The notes beneath the pieces were generated by a model, which was not told the DNA's origin, did no database searches, and saw only the letters and a list, made by a program, of their open reading frames with translations. A stretch of 64,000 nt of DNA, taken from NCBI GenBank assembly GCA_964596165.1, contig CAZQTW010000017.1, positions 28,498 through 92,497 of the forward strand, in the 5' to 3' direction. Each line of letters begins with the position of its first letter. Position 1 is the first letter of the stretch. A program made the position numbers and the translations under genes. Positions 18,548 through 27,701 of this stretch are shown piece after piece. This DNA is from CAYUQT01 sp964596165 (GTDB lineage Bacteria > Planctomycetota > Phycisphaerae > UBA1845 > JAFGLZ01).

Positions 18548-21025
18548 ATGTCTATCAACTGTGTCGGAATGATGCAACGCACCGTCTTCGCCGCTTTCGC
18601 CGTGATTCCGGCCGTGTCCGGGATCGGTCTGGCGTCCGTTGATGAGGTTATCCCCATGCCGCGCCAAATCACGCGCCTTGAGGGCACGCTGATCCTGCGC
18701 GATCGATCGTTGAGTGTCGCCGGATCCTCCGGAGCAAAGCCCCCATACCAAGCCGCCGTCGATCTGCTTATCACCGACCTGACGGGCTGGGGAGTCCCCG
18801 CAACCGGCAAAGGTGACGCCGGCGACGTACCTTGTATTGTCGATTGCGCATCGGAAGCCAATCGGAAGATCGATGCACGATTTGAACAGGCCGGCGCGTT
18901 GCCCGATCCGAACTGGGGGCCCGAGGGCTATCGACTGAAGATCACGCCAAACGAGATCCTCCTGGCCGGCAACTCGGCGGCGGGCTGCTTCTATGGCCTG
19001 CAGACAATCCGGCAGATGCTTGATCCCCTGCCGGACGGCAAAGGGGCCAGGCTCGAATGTGTCGACATCCGCGACTGGCCGGCGATGACGTGGCGCGGCA
19101 CCATGTTCGCCATCGAAAACCCCTCCGAGCACGCCCGCCTGGCCTACTACAAGATGAATCTCGTCAACTGGGAGGTAAACGACCTGCCGGACTACAAGAC
19201 GATCCCCGAGTTCGCGGGCGGCATCCCCCTGTCACACATCCGCGAGGTCGGCGAGTCCGCCCGGCGGCATTTCGTCAGTCTGATCCTGGAGACGCAATCG
19301 TTTGGCCACGTCGAGTGGATGCTCGACAAGATCCCCGCCCTGCGAGCCATGCCCGACAACAACTATGTGATCAAGCCGCTGCACGAACCCACGTATGCGT
19401 TTCTCGACAAGATGTACGCCGAGCTCTGCCCGCTCTACGACACACCCATCTTTCACCCGGGCTGTGACGAGGCCTGGGGCGTCGAGCAGTGGTGCGAACA
19501 GCAAAAGCTCAACACCGCCGAGGTCGTCGGCAAGCACATCCAGCGTCTGGCCGACCTGCTCAAGAAACGAGGCAAACGGGCAATGATCTGGGGCGACTAC
19601 CTCTTGGAGCACCGCGACGCAATCAAGTGGATGAACCCCAAGGACTTCATCATCTGTGACTGGCACTACGAACCCGACAAGGAGTATCCCAGCGTCGACT
19701 TCTTCGTCAAAAACGGCTTTGAAACTATCGTTTCGCCGTCGGTCATGCCGGCTCGACCGGTCTTCCCCGACTACCGCAAGCAGATCCCCAACATCCGCAA
19801 CTTCATTCAAGACGGGTACAAACGAGGGGCGATTGGTCTGCTCAACACCAATTGGCCCGTGGACCCCATCCCCACCGAATGCTACTGGTATGGCTGGGTC
19901 TGCGGCGCCGAGTTCGCCTGGAACCCGACGGGGCGATCACAAGAGGCGTTCGACAACGTCTTCTTCCGAAAGGCATACGGACTCTCCACCAAGCGAGCCT
20001 GGGCGATGCTCGACAAGCTGGCCGCCTTGGAAGCCATGGCCGAACTCGACCGACAGGTCCGTTCACCGAAGGCCAAGCTCATGGAGTCGATCACCTACGG
20101 TATGGGCCTCGTCGTGCCGGTAGGCCCGCCCGTGGACAAATCGCGGATCGAACAAGCCGGCGAAGCCGTTGATAAGGCGATGCGGGAGTCCGGCGACGAC
20201 ATGAGGCACAGAGGCCTCGGATTCCGAACGCTCCTGGATCGCTTTGCCGCAATTCCATCGCTTATCACCGAAATGGACAGACTGGGCGCCGCGCTGACGG
20301 CCGGCGCCAAGGCCATCGTTGAGGCGAATGCCGAGCAGACGGGCCAAGCCCTGAAGGACGCCCGGACGGCTTGTGACGCCTGGCTCAAACGAATGGAAAC
20401 GTGCCCTGCCAAGCAACAGTACGCCGAAGGCATCACGTTGGCCAAGGCCATCCAGAAGACGCTCGACGCAGCCGCCGACAATGCCGACCGGCTCGGGGCC
20501 GCGCTCGACATCATCGGCGTGAAGCCGGCCACCCCCGGCAAGACGGCCCGCATCCGTCCCGCCACCTTCGTCCGCCCGGACAAATCCCCAGAAGGGATCC
20601 AACCGCCATTCACACGGTCGGAGGGCTGGTGTCACTTTCCATCCCACGGGGCTTCCGCAAGTTGGGTGTTCAGGGTGCAGAGACCGGGCCGTTACCGATT
20701 CCTGGCACTGCTGCGACACAGCGCCGGCATCTGGGAAAACGGTCGCTTCGTCCGGGGAGGCCGAAACGCCGCTTACGCCGGTCGCTATGACCTGACGCTC
20801 GACGGCCAACCGATCAAGGAACAGTGGATCGGTGAAGAACTCAACCCGAATGCCGACGAGGCGTTCCGTTGGGCGGTCCTTGTTGACCGGGACCTGCCGA
20901 CCGGTGAGCACACGCTGACCGTGCGGCCACGAGACGTCAATCATGCCATTGTGGCCGAATTCATTCTCACGACCGACGACGCATTCGTTCCCGAGACGAA
21001 ACGATCGGATATCAAGCTCAAGTGA
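18548..21025 (+). CDS. Exported glycoside hydrolase family 20 protein (beta-N-acetylhexosaminidase type)
   Basis: An 825-residue exported enzyme, probably removing terminal N-acetylhexosamine. After the signal peptide (residues 1-31) comes a GH20 N-terminal alpha/beta domain (VIPMPRQITRLEGTL, QTIRQML) and then the TIM barrel. The barrel contains HPGCDEAW with the catalytic D307-E308 pair expected for substrate-assisted catalysis; the usual HxGGDE is changed to HPGCDE. Residues 650-825 form a separate C-terminal beta domain (PGRYRFLALLRHS) that may bind carbohydrate. GAGGGAGG just before ATG 18548 decides the start over the ATG seven codons upstream. The next gene, an oxidoreductase, begins seven bases after the stop, so the two are probably an operon for amino-sugar use. 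Confidence 0.85.
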   Translation: MSINCVGMMQRTVFAAFAVIPAVSGIGLASVDEVIPMPRQITRLEGTLILRDRSLSVAGSSGAKPPYQAAVDLLITDLTGWGVPATGKGDAGDVPCIVDCASEANRKIDARFEQAGALPDPNWGPEGYRLKITPNEILLAGNSAAGCFYGLQTIRQMLDPLPDGKGARLECVDIRDWPAMTWRGTMFAIENPSEHARLAYYKMNLVNWEVNDLPDYKTIPEFAGGIPLSHIREVGESARRHFVSLILETQSFGHVEWMLDKIPALRAMPDNNYVIKPLHEPTYAFLDKMYAELCPLYDTPIFHPGCDEAWGVEQWCEQQKLNTAEVVGKHIQRLADLLKKRGKRAMIWGDYLLEHRDAIKWMNPKDFIICDWHYEPDKEYPSVDFFVKNGFETIVSPSVMPARPVFPDYRKQIPNIRNFIQDGYKRGAIGLLNTNWPVDPIPTECYWYGWVCGAEFAWNPTGRSQEAFDNVFFRKAYGLSTKRAWAMLDKLAALEAMAELDRQVRSPKAKLMESITYGMGLVVPVGPPVDKSRIEQAGEAVDKAMRESGDDMRHRGLGFRTLLDRFAAIPSLITEMDRLGAALTAGAKAIVEANAEQTGQALKDARTACDAWLKRMETCPAKQQYAEGITLAKAIQKTLDAAADNADRLGAALDIIGVKPATPGKTARIRPATFVRPDKSPEGIQPPFTRSEGWCHFPSHGASASWVFRVQRPGRYRFLALLRHSAGIWENGRFVRGGRNAAYAGRYDLTLDGQPIKEQWIGEELNPNADEAFRWAVLVDRDLPTGEHTLTVRPRDVNHAIVAEFILTTDDAFVPETKRSDIKLK

Positions 21026-21031
21026 GGATCC

Positions 21032-22093
21032 GTGCCCGTGAAGAAATGCCTGATGATCGGCGCCGGGGGGATGGCCGAGGGGTGGATCTACGCGTTCCGT
21101 GAGCATTTCCGCGATCGCGTCGAGTTCGCCGGCCTCGTCGACATCCGTGACGAGCCGCTGACTCGCAGTGGCGACCTGATCGGCCTGCCAAAAGAGCGGC
21201 TCTTCAAGAGCGTTCGCGAGTCCTTCGAACACGTCGAGGCCGACTTCTGCGGAATCTGCACACCGCCCGCATTCCACGAAGAAGCCGTCACGCTCGCCGC
21301 CGCCCGAAAGATGGACGTCCTGAGCGAGAAGCCCATCGCCGACACCTGGGAAGCGTGCGAACGGATCCGCCGCGCGGTGCGTCGGTCGGGAATTCGCATG
21401 ACGGTCATCCAGAACTACCGATACAACCCCTCGATGCTGACCTTCCGCCAAACGCTCCGTGAGGGGCAACTCGGCCGAATCAACTACATCATCGCCCGAT
21501 TCGCGGCCGACTATCGCCGCCCTCGGGCCTGGGGCGCCGCGTTCCGCCATGAGATCCCGCACGCGCTGCTGATCGAAGGCGCCGTGCACCATTTCGACAT
21601 GATTCGCAATCTGGCGGGCTCCACGTGTACGTCCGTCTGCGGCTGGGAATGGAACGTCCCCTGGAGCAGCTTCAAAGGCGAGTGTCAGGCGCTCTACGTC
21701 ATGCGAATGGCCAACGACGTCCGCGCATCCTACGAAGGAAGCTGCAACGCCGCCGGCACGCAGAATGACTGGCACCACGAGTATTACCGCGCCGAGTGCG
21801 AGGGCGGCGCCGTCGTCGTGGACGCCGACCAGATCGTTCGAATCCACGAACATGCACCCGACCGAGGCGTACGGACGCATGAGGTCCCCGCCATCCGGCC
21901 GCGCTTCGCGGGGCATGAATACATCTTCAAAGCTTGGTTGGACTGGCTCGACGGCGGCCCGCCGCCGGAGACCGTCCTCGACGACAACATTCACAGCGCG
22001 GCCATGATGTTCGCCGCCATACGCGCATCGACCGAAGGCCGACCGATGGACCCCGGCGCCCTGGTCGCCGACGTGGACACCGATTACGCCTAA
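21032..22093 (+). CDS. Gfo/Idh/MocA-family oxidoreductase
   Basis: A 353-residue cytosolic NAD(P)-dependent oxidoreductase. The nucleotide motif MIGAGGMAEGW is at residues 8-18. GICTPPAFHEEAV, SEKPIADTWEA (EKP motif) and the substrate domain with GAVHHFDMIRN carry the family signatures. The start is a GTG at 21032; a second GTG two codons later is equally possible, since the GAGG at 21024-21027 is better spaced for the latter. It lies seven bases after the GH20 gene and is almost surely co-transcribed with it, suggesting oxidation or reduction of a sugar released by that hydrolase. Confidence 0.88.
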   Translation: MPVKKCLMIGAGGMAEGWIYAFREHFRDRVEFAGLVDIRDEPLTRSGDLIGLPKERLFKSVRESFEHVEADFCGICTPPAFHEEAVTLAAARKMDVLSEKPIADTWEACERIRRAVRRSGIRMTVIQNYRYNPSMLTFRQTLREGQLGRINYIIARFAADYRRPRAWGAAFRHEIPHALLIEGAVHHFDMIRNLAGSTCTSVCGWEWNVPWSSFKGECQALYVMRMANDVRASYEGSCNAAGTQNDWHHEYYRAECEGGAVVVDADQIVRIHEHAPDRGVRTHEVPAIRPRFAGHEYIFKAWLDWLDGGPPPETVLDDNIHSAAMMFAAIRASTEGRPMDPGALVADVDTDYA

Positions 22094-22113
22094 GCGGCCC
22101 CGAGAACGGCACG

Positions 22114-23703
22114 CTACTTCCCGACGGCGACTTCGACCGCCCGCATGAGCAAGAGCGGATGATCGGTCTGGATAATGTCCACCCCGGTGTCGATCTTCGC
22201 CTGATACTGCTCGCGAGCAAGTCGAGCGTTCGGCGAGTAGGTCATGACCTTGACGCCACGCGCGTGGCACTCAGCCACCCGCTCGGCGGTGCAGCGGGCC
22301 CAGTCCAGTTCAACCACCTCGGGCTTGGCCTGGGCGATGACCTTGTCCAGGTCCTCGTCCTTGCGAAACCATGTCTTGCGAGGGATCTCCGGCGCGATAC
22401 GCGCCAGGCGTTCGTGATAGGCAGGCGTCTCCAGCACAATGACGCCCTCAACGGCCTGGCAGGCCTTGATCTCATCGGCCAGCAACTTCGGATTGATCCC
22501 CTTGGCGTCGATCTTGACCCGGATCTTGCCCCGGCAGAGCTCAAGGACCTCGGCCAGCGTGGGCACTCTCTCCAGCGTGTACGTCGGGCCGAACCACCGA
22601 CCGGCACTGAGCCGGCGGATCTCGGCCAGGGTCGCCTTCGCCACCGGCCCCTTCCCATTCGTCGTCCGATCGAGCGTGGCATCATGAATGACCACGATCT
22701 GGTGATCCGCCGTCTCGTGAACGTCGATCTCCACCCAGTCCAGGCCGTAGTCGATTGCCTTCTTGATCGCCGCCAGCGTATTCTCCGGCGCCAACTGCGC
22801 GACCCCCCGGTGGACGGCCAGCAGCGGCCGGTGCTTGCCTTTGACCGCCTCCATCGCATCCTTGTAGAACATCGACAGAACGCTGTCCGGCCGGTCGCTC
22901 TGGATCCAGTTCACACCCCGATCGATGAGCTTCCGATAAGAGCCGGGATTGTCGAACGGCCCCAAGGCATCGCTCTGAATGAAGACGCCCGCCGCTCGAG
23001 CCGCCTTGACGAGCCCCTCGTTCAAGGCGGTCACATCCACCTCAAACGCCGCCGGTCTGTAGTCCCTAATCCACTGCTCGTGGGGTGAGCGGCGGTCGTA
23101 ATCGGGCATGATCGGGATCTTGCCGCCGCTGGCCTGTTGAAGCTTGACGGCATCCTGGATCGTGTCATAGGCAATCACCTGCCGCTCCATTCCGGCCTCG
23201 ACGACCTCCTTCGTCAGCCTGACCGGGTCGATCTGCTTGCAGTCCATGTAGAGGTTGATCTTGCCCTTGGCCCAGGCCAGGACTTCCGGAAACGTCGGGA
23301 TGCGGGTGCCCGCAAAGCGAGGCGCAAACTTGATGCCGGCATCGATCTGCCGGATCTCTTCGAGCGTCAACGCGGAGATCGGTCCCTTGCCGTTCGTCAT
23401 GCGGTCGAGGTTGCCGTCATGGGACATGACATGATGTCCGTCCTTGGTCAGTCGAATATCCACTTCGACCCATTCCACGCCGATCTCATACGCCAGGATA
23501 TAGGCGGGCATGGTGTTCTCGGGGGCCGCCATGGTTACGCCGCGATGGGCGACCACCTGGACGGGACGGGGAGGCTGGACCGGTTGAAAAAATCCGCCCG
23601 GCACTTCGGCCCGCGCAGCCGCAAGCGGCAGCACCCCCAACGCAACCGCAATCCGGCGGCAAGACAACCTGCAACGAGCGTGTTCTCGTTCCGTTCGAAT
23701 CAT
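22114..23703 (-). CDS. Exported protein with two tandem glycerophosphodiester phosphodiesterase domains
   Basis: A 529-residue protein with a signal peptide (residues 1-32) and two full GDPD-type TIM-barrel domains. Domain 1 starts VVAHRGVTMAAPENT (H53, R54) with VEVDIRLTKDGHHVMSHD; domain 2 starts LAVHRGVAQLAPENT (H298, R299) with VEIDVHETADHQIVVIHD. The HR, PENT, ExD and HD elements needed for metal and phosphate binding are present in both, so both could be active. GDPDs cleave glycerophosphodiesters to glycerol 3-phosphate and an alcohol. The usual bacterial enzyme has one domain of about 250 residues, so this is an internal duplication. GGAGG upstream of ATG 23703 fixes the start. Confidence 0.9.
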   Translation of the reverse strand: MIRTEREHARCRLSCRRIAVALGVLPLAAARAEVPGGFFQPVQPPRPVQVVAHRGVTMAAPENTMPAYILAYEIGVEWVEVDIRLTKDGHHVMSHDGNLDRMTNGKGPISALTLEEIRQIDAGIKFAPRFAGTRIPTFPEVLAWAKGKINLYMDCKQIDPVRLTKEVVEAGMERQVIAYDTIQDAVKLQQASGGKIPIMPDYDRRSPHEQWIRDYRPAAFEVDVTALNEGLVKAARAAGVFIQSDALGPFDNPGSYRKLIDRGVNWIQSDRPDSVLSMFYKDAMEAVKGKHRPLLAVHRGVAQLAPENTLAAIKKAIDYGLDWVEIDVHETADHQIVVIHDATLDRTTNGKGPVAKATLAEIRRLSAGRWFGPTYTLERVPTLAEVLELCRGKIRVKIDAKGINPKLLADEIKACQAVEGVIVLETPAYHERLARIAPEIPRKTWFRKDEDLDKVIAQAKPEVVELDWARCTAERVAECHARGVKVMTYSPNARLAREQYQAKIDTGVDIIQTDHPLLLMRAVEVAVGK

Positions 23704-23827
23704 GATCCGCACCTCCGAAATGACTCAAACGGTGAGTCTAACCGAGGATGGAAGCGGGGGAAACCTGCCGGTGATGGGGACCTCCGGGCAGCAAGGAGTG
23801 GTCCGCGCACTTCCGCGCACGGTCCCG

Positions 23828-24871
23828 TCAGATCAGTTCCCGCAACGCCGAAAGCAACGTGGTGTTCTGCTCCGGCGTACCGATGGAGATCCTCAGCGAA
23901 TCGCTCAGCCGGGGCTGTTTGAAGTAGCGAACAAGAATCTTGCGGGCCTTGAGCGACTGATACAGGGATTCGGCCGATGGTTTGGCAATCGAGGCCAGCA
24001 GGAAGTTCGACTGCGACGGAAGGACGTCAAACCCCAGTTTCGCCAGTTCAGCGGAAACCCGGTGACGCTCCTCGCGGACTCGCTGCCAAGTCCCTCGTGC
24101 ATACTCCTGATCGCGAATCGCGGCGGCGGCGGCCGGGATGCTGATCGCGTCGACGTTGTAGCTGTCTTTCACCTTGACCAATCCCTCGATCAGGTGCGGC
24201 TGCCCAACGCCGTAGCCGAACCGAAGACCCGCCAGCGAATAGCCCTTGCTCAACGTCCGCAAAACCAGCACGTTTGGCAGGTCCTTGACCAGCGAGAGAC
24301 AGTTCGCATCGGCAAAGTCAACGTATGCCTCGTCCACCACGAGCACCCCTTGAACCCGCTGGGCCAACTCGGCCACGCGCTCGGGCGGAACCCATGTCCC
24401 CGAAGGCGAATTCGGATTGCAAAGATAGGTCACGCGCCCCCCGACTGCCACGAGTTCGTCAAACGGCAATTCGTACCGCGGTCCGAATGGCACTTCCGCG
24501 ACCATCGAGGCCTGTATGGCCGCCAGCACCGCATAAAGCGTGTAGGTCGGCGTGGGGTATACCAACTTGGCCTCCGGCCCACTGAGCGCCCGAACGGTCA
24601 TGTTCAGCAGCTCGTCCATGCCGTTGCCGCAAATCACCATCTCGGGCCTCAGGCCGAAGACCTCCGCAACCGCTTCGCGAAAGGCATCGCCCATCGGCGG
24701 CGGATATCGCCTGAGGTGTTCGCCCGTGATCGCCGCGATCGCCTCCAGAACCTTCGGCGAGGGCGGATAGGGATTCTCGTTGGTGTTGAGTTTCACCACC
24801 CCCAGTTCGGTCGGCTGTTCGCCCGGCACATAACCGTCGAGCATCTCGATGTTGGATCGAAAGTAGGCCAT
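23828..24871 (-). CDS. hisC: Histidinol-phosphate aminotransferase
   Basis: A 347-residue PLP-dependent class I/II aminotransferase. It shows the N-terminal LNTNENPYPPSP, the NGMDELL segment, the cofactor-contacting CNPNSPSGTW and VVDEAYVDF, and RTLSKGYSLAGLRFGYG, whose lysine forms the Schiff base. These match HisC, which converts imidazole-acetol phosphate and glutamate to histidinol phosphate. The family also includes aromatic aminotransferases, so a broader role is possible; no other his gene is in the window. The start at 24871 is where homology begins; the upstream GGGGTAGAA is only a modest ribosome-binding site. Confidence 0.85.
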   Translation of the reverse strand: MAYFRSNIEMLDGYVPGEQPTELGVVKLNTNENPYPPSPKVLEAIAAITGEHLRRYPPPMGDAFREAVAEVFGLRPEMVICGNGMDELLNMTVRALSGPEAKLVYPTPTYTLYAVLAAIQASMVAEVPFGPRYELPFDELVAVGGRVTYLCNPNSPSGTWVPPERVAELAQRVQGVLVVDEAYVDFADANCLSLVKDLPNVLVLRTLSKGYSLAGLRFGYGVGQPHLIEGLVKVKDSYNVDAISIPAAAAAIRDQEYARGTWQRVREERHRVSAELAKLGFDVLPSQSNFLLASIAKPSAESLYQSLKARKILVRYFKQPRLSDSLRISIGTPEQNTTLLSALRELI

Positions 24872-24973
24872 CGATTCTACCCCGCACGCGCTGCGCGAAA
24901 ACTGATGTGTATCAGAAGCGATCCTTGGGGGCAAGTTGCGTTGAAGGAATGAGGGAAGGCGGCCGACGACGAC

Positions 24974-25195
24974 TCAGGCGATTTCCAGTACGGGGCTGAA
25001 CGCACGGTTGGAACGGCGCTGGAAGAACAGAACATCACCAGCCGAATGCACAGGCACGGCATCCGCCTCCAAAGAGGCGGAATCCTCAATATAGTACATC
25101 TGCGTACACTGGCGGCACACCTTACCCTTGCCCGTCCGATGACGCGAAACAACCGTAGGGTGACCACAATGAGGACAAATCACATACACTGCCAC
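24974..25195 (-). CDS. Small zinc-ribbon protein
   Basis: A 73-residue protein with two CxxC knuckles (CPHC near residues 7-10 and CRQC near 27-30) separated by a basic loop, which would bind one zinc ion. The C-terminal half is acidic to hydrophobic with no recognisable domain. The most likely start is the GTG at 25195, preceded by GAGGGAGAG; the frame is open far upstream, but the codons there lack coding character. The function is unknown. Such proteins are common in planctomycetes and may bind nucleic acid or protein partners. It lies between hisC and the polyprenyl synthase, all on the minus strand. Confidence 0.6.
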   Translation of the reverse strand: MAVYVICPHCGHPTVVSRHRTGKGKVCRQCTQMYYIEDSASLEADAVPVHSAGDVLFFQRRSNRAFSPVLEIA

Positions 25196-25524
25196 GATAC
25201 TCTCCCTCGCTCGATGCCTGACTGACGAATTATCGGCCACACGGCTCACCGATCTTGCGTCAGCTTTCATCTGTAGACCCATGACCCGCCCGAAGGTTTC
25301 ACCTGAGAGCCCGAGAAAGTGACTGAGATAGCCTAAGACAATCGCTATATATTTAGTCTGTTGGGTTAACACGGAACGCTCCAATCGCAAACCGCTTAGA
25401 TGTAATAACTTGCAACCGCCATGATGGGTACATCCTGGCCCCTGACTACCATGAACGCCACAGTAGAAAACGTGCAACACCGACAATTCATGCGGCCATT
25501 CGTCGTGGTGAGGAAAAAAATGTT
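25196..25524. other. 329-base gap, locally AT-richer, no gene recognised
   Basis: This gap between the polyprenyl synthase stop and the zinc-ribbon start is noticeably richer in A and T than its surroundings, including a TAAATATATAG stretch (minus strand) near 25350. It probably holds the promoter and leader of the zinc-ribbon gene, but no -35/-10 pair with correct spacing could be picked with confidence, and no known riboswitch core was recognised. Confidence 0.4.
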
Positions 25525-26499
25525 TCAGGATCGGCGCAGAAGGACGAACTCAGGCAGCGCCGCCAACGCATCCTTCGCATCGCCGGCCGGCAAACCGTCC
25601 AGACATGCAATTGCCTGATCGCCGTACCTGCCGGCCAACTGCCGGCAGTATTCAATGCAGCCGTCGTCGAGCAGAAGCCGGCGGATTCGGCTCAAGCCGC
25701 CACGGACTCCCTCCCGAATCGCAACAAGCATCTCCTGACGCGATGCGGGCGGCGCGGCTGAAAGAAATCGAATTAGCGGCAGAGTCAATTCGCCCCTGTT
25801 CAGGTCGTGCCCCAGCGTCTTGCCCACTTCTTCCTCCGTCCCGTAAAGGTCGAGCAAGTCGTCGCTGATCTGGAAGGCCATCCCGAGATTCTGGCCGTAC
25901 CGCCCGAATTGTGCCGCCGTGTTCGCGTCTGCCCCGGCACACACGGCCCCGAGAATCGAACAGGTTCGCATCAACGAAGCGGTCTTTTTGGCGATGATAT
26001 CGAGGTATCTGTCCTCGCCCAGTTCGAAGTCGCCTCGATGGGATACCTGCATCAGCTCGCCCAGGCAGATCATCTTGCAGGTATCGGTCAGCAAGGAATT
26101 CACCTCGTGCGAACGCAAGGAGTTGCACAGGTGAAACGCTCGCGCAATGATGTAGTCACCCAGCAACACCGCCCCCTCGTTGCCGGCCACACGGTTCACC
26201 GAAGGCATCTGACGCCGAGCGTGCGCCTCGTCGATAATGTCATCGTGAACGAGCGAGGCGATATGCACCATCTCTACGACGGCCGCCAACGCAACGTGTT
26301 CCTGCCGGCATTGCCCAAGCGCCCGTCCGGACAACAGCACCAGGGCAGGCCTGAGCATCTTGCCGCGACGTCCGACCACCCGCGAAACCAGCCCCTGGAC
26401 GTACGGATCCTCACTGGACAGCTCCGCATCGAAAATCTCACAGACGCGGGGGATGTCGGCGGCGGCGGGGCCGTAGATATCGGTCTGTACAATCGTCAT
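25525..26499 (-). CDS. Polyprenyl diphosphate synthase (long-chain trans-prenyltransferase)
   Basis: A 324-residue all-alpha prenyltransferase that condenses isopentenyl diphosphate onto an allylic diphosphate, making the side chain of menaquinone/ubiquinone or another polyprenyl lipid. The first aspartate-rich motif, HDDIIDEAHARR, is at about residues 85-96; the second, QISDDLLDLYG, is near 210. GKMLRPALVLLSG carries the conserved lysine/arginine that binds the IPP diphosphate. Residues before the first DDxxD are not bulky aromatics, consistent with a long-chain product (inference). The ATG at 26499 is preferred since homology begins there, although no clear Shine-Dalgarno is visible; a TTG 25 codons earlier is possible. 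Confidence 0.88.
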   Translation of the reverse strand: MTIVQTDIYGPAAADIPRVCEIFDAELSSEDPYVQGLVSRVVGRRGKMLRPALVLLSGRALGQCRQEHVALAAVVEMVHIASLVHDDIIDEAHARRQMPSVNRVAGNEGAVLLGDYIIARAFHLCNSLRSHEVNSLLTDTCKMICLGELMQVSHRGDFELGEDRYLDIIAKKTASLMRTCSILGAVCAGADANTAAQFGRYGQNLGMAFQISDDLLDLYGTEEEVGKTLGHDLNRGELTLPLIRFLSAAPPASRQEMLVAIREGVRGGLSRIRRLLLDDGCIEYCRQLAGRYGDQAIACLDGLPAGDAKDALAALPEFVLLRRS

Positions 26500-26572
26500 C
26501 CGACGCTTCGGTCCGTAGAAGGTTCGCCTACTCTCCAACGTCGATTCTAGAGGTTGACAACCGATCAACTCC

Positions 26573-26590
26573 AATTGTTTTCATACAATT
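26573..26590. promoter_or_regulatory. Short inverted repeat between divergent genes
   Basis: AATTGT, six bases, ACAATT: a perfect six-base inverted repeat in an AT-rich patch between the polyprenyl synthase and the kinase. It could be an operator or a stem-loop; it may equally be chance in AT-rich sequence. Confidence 0.25.
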
Positions 26591-26679
26591 TGAAAGGAAT
26601 GAAAGGCGTCAGCCCCCCCCATCCGCCGTCCGCCGCGGGCCACAGGACGATGCGCGCCCGACCCGCGATCGATCAAACG

Positions 26680-26709
26680 TTGACCCGCACGAAACCGAAA
26701 AGATAGAAT
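26680..26709 (+). promoter_or_regulatory. Candidate sigma-70-type promoter of the kinase/phosphatase operon
   Basis: TTGACC at 26680-26685 (5 of 6 to consensus), an 18-base spacer, then TAGAAT at 26704-26709 (5 of 6). Transcription would start near 26716, just ahead of the kinase gene. Confidence 0.55.
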
Positions 26710-26804
26710 GATCTTCGACCGATGATGAATGGATGGGAACAGACGCCCATCGTTCGCGAGCATCGGTCAATCCGTGTTGTCCCACATCGGGCGGAGGACG
26801 CTCG

Positions 26805-27701
26805 TTGGCTTCGTTGGTGCCCGGTTTCACGATACTGGAACATCTGGGACGCGGTGCGGGATCGCACACCTACCGAGCCAAAGACCTGAACACCGGACAC
26901 ATCGTCGCACTCAAGCGAGTGATTCGCACGTCGGACGAAGATGAAAAGTACCTTCTCCAGACCGAACACGAGTACGAGGTCGGCCGACAACTGGATCACC
27001 CCAACCTGAGACGGTGCTACGAACTCCGACGAATCACGGAAGGATCGATCGTCCGGGAACTCCTCCTGGTCATGGAGCTGGTCGCCGGCCAGACGCTGGA
27101 ACGATGTCGCCCCAGGGACCCCATTGCGGCCATCGACCTGTTCATCGAGGTGGCCGACGGCCTGGCGGCGCTTCATCGAATTGGCCTGGTTCACAGCGAC
27201 GTCAAACCGCGGAATATCCTCGTCGGTCCGGATCGTCTGGTCAAACTCATCGACTTTGGCCAGACCTGCCGCATCGGAACGGCCAAGGATCGCGTCCAGG
27301 GCACACCCGACTTCCTGGCGCCCGAACAGGTTCGCCTCGATCCGTTGGACGAACGCACGGACGTCTTCGGACTGGGCGCGACCATGTATTGGGCGCTGAC
27401 CGGACATGGCCTGCCCACACCCATGCCCGTCCGTGGGGGACACCTGTGGCCCACGAAGGACGGCGGGCTGCTGCATTGGCAAGGCCCGGTGAATCCGTGT
27501 GAGCTGAACCCCGCGGTGCCGACCGCACTGAACGACGTCGTGATGGCGGCATGCCGGGAACAGGCCCGAAACCGACCGGCCAATATGCGCGAATTGATCG
27601 ATTTGCTTAAGCAGGCCAGAAACACGTCGTTTGCCGCCGCCGGTTCGGGCGAGCCGGCGGCGGCAAACGAAGCACAAACCACCCTGGCGAGATCGCAATG
27701 A
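26805..27701 (+). CDS. Serine/threonine protein kinase (Hanks type)
   Basis: A soluble kinase of 298 residues made almost only of the catalytic domain; no transmembrane segment or sensor domain is present, unlike PknB-type receptors. Numbering from the chosen start: glycine loop LGRGAGSHTY (14-23), ATP lysine in VALKRV (about 37), catalytic loop VHSDVKPRNIL with D132 (HSD instead of HRD), metal-binding DFG at 150-152, APE at 172-174. The HSD change marks a non-RD kinase, normally not dependent on activation-loop phosphorylation. The start is uncertain: TTG 26805 has GGAGGA at an ideal distance, while an in-frame ATG at 26733 has none. The stop overlaps the start of the phosphatase gene by four bases. 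Confidence 0.88.
   Translation: MASLVPGFTILEHLGRGAGSHTYRAKDLNTGHIVALKRVIRTSDEDEKYLLQTEHEYEVGRQLDHPNLRRCYELRRITEGSIVRELLLVMELVAGQTLERCRPRDPIAAIDLFIEVADGLAALHRIGLVHSDVKPRNILVGPDRLVKLIDFGQTCRIGTAKDRVQGTPDFLAPEQVRLDPLDERTDVFGLGATMYWALTGHGLPTPMPVRGGHLWPTKDGGLLHWQGPVNPCELNPAVPTALNDVVMAACREQARNRPANMRELIDLLKQARNTSFAAAGSGEPAAANEAQTTLARSQ

Noticed and set aside
22114..23703. The duplicated GDPD as two separate genes wrongly joined
   Set aside because: One continuous frame, with no internal ribosome-binding site or stop between the halves, and a natural linker around residues 240-295.
25196..25330. Possible riboswitch in the zinc-ribbon leader (CTCTCAGG and GACGCAAG words recall glycine and c-di-GMP aptamers)
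   Set aside because: Only short words match; the surrounding conserved stems and the order of elements are absent.
26553..26590. TTGACA followed by ATACAAT as a plus-strand promoter
   Set aside because: The spacer would be about 25 bases, too long; TTGACC-18-TAGAAT at 26680 is much better.
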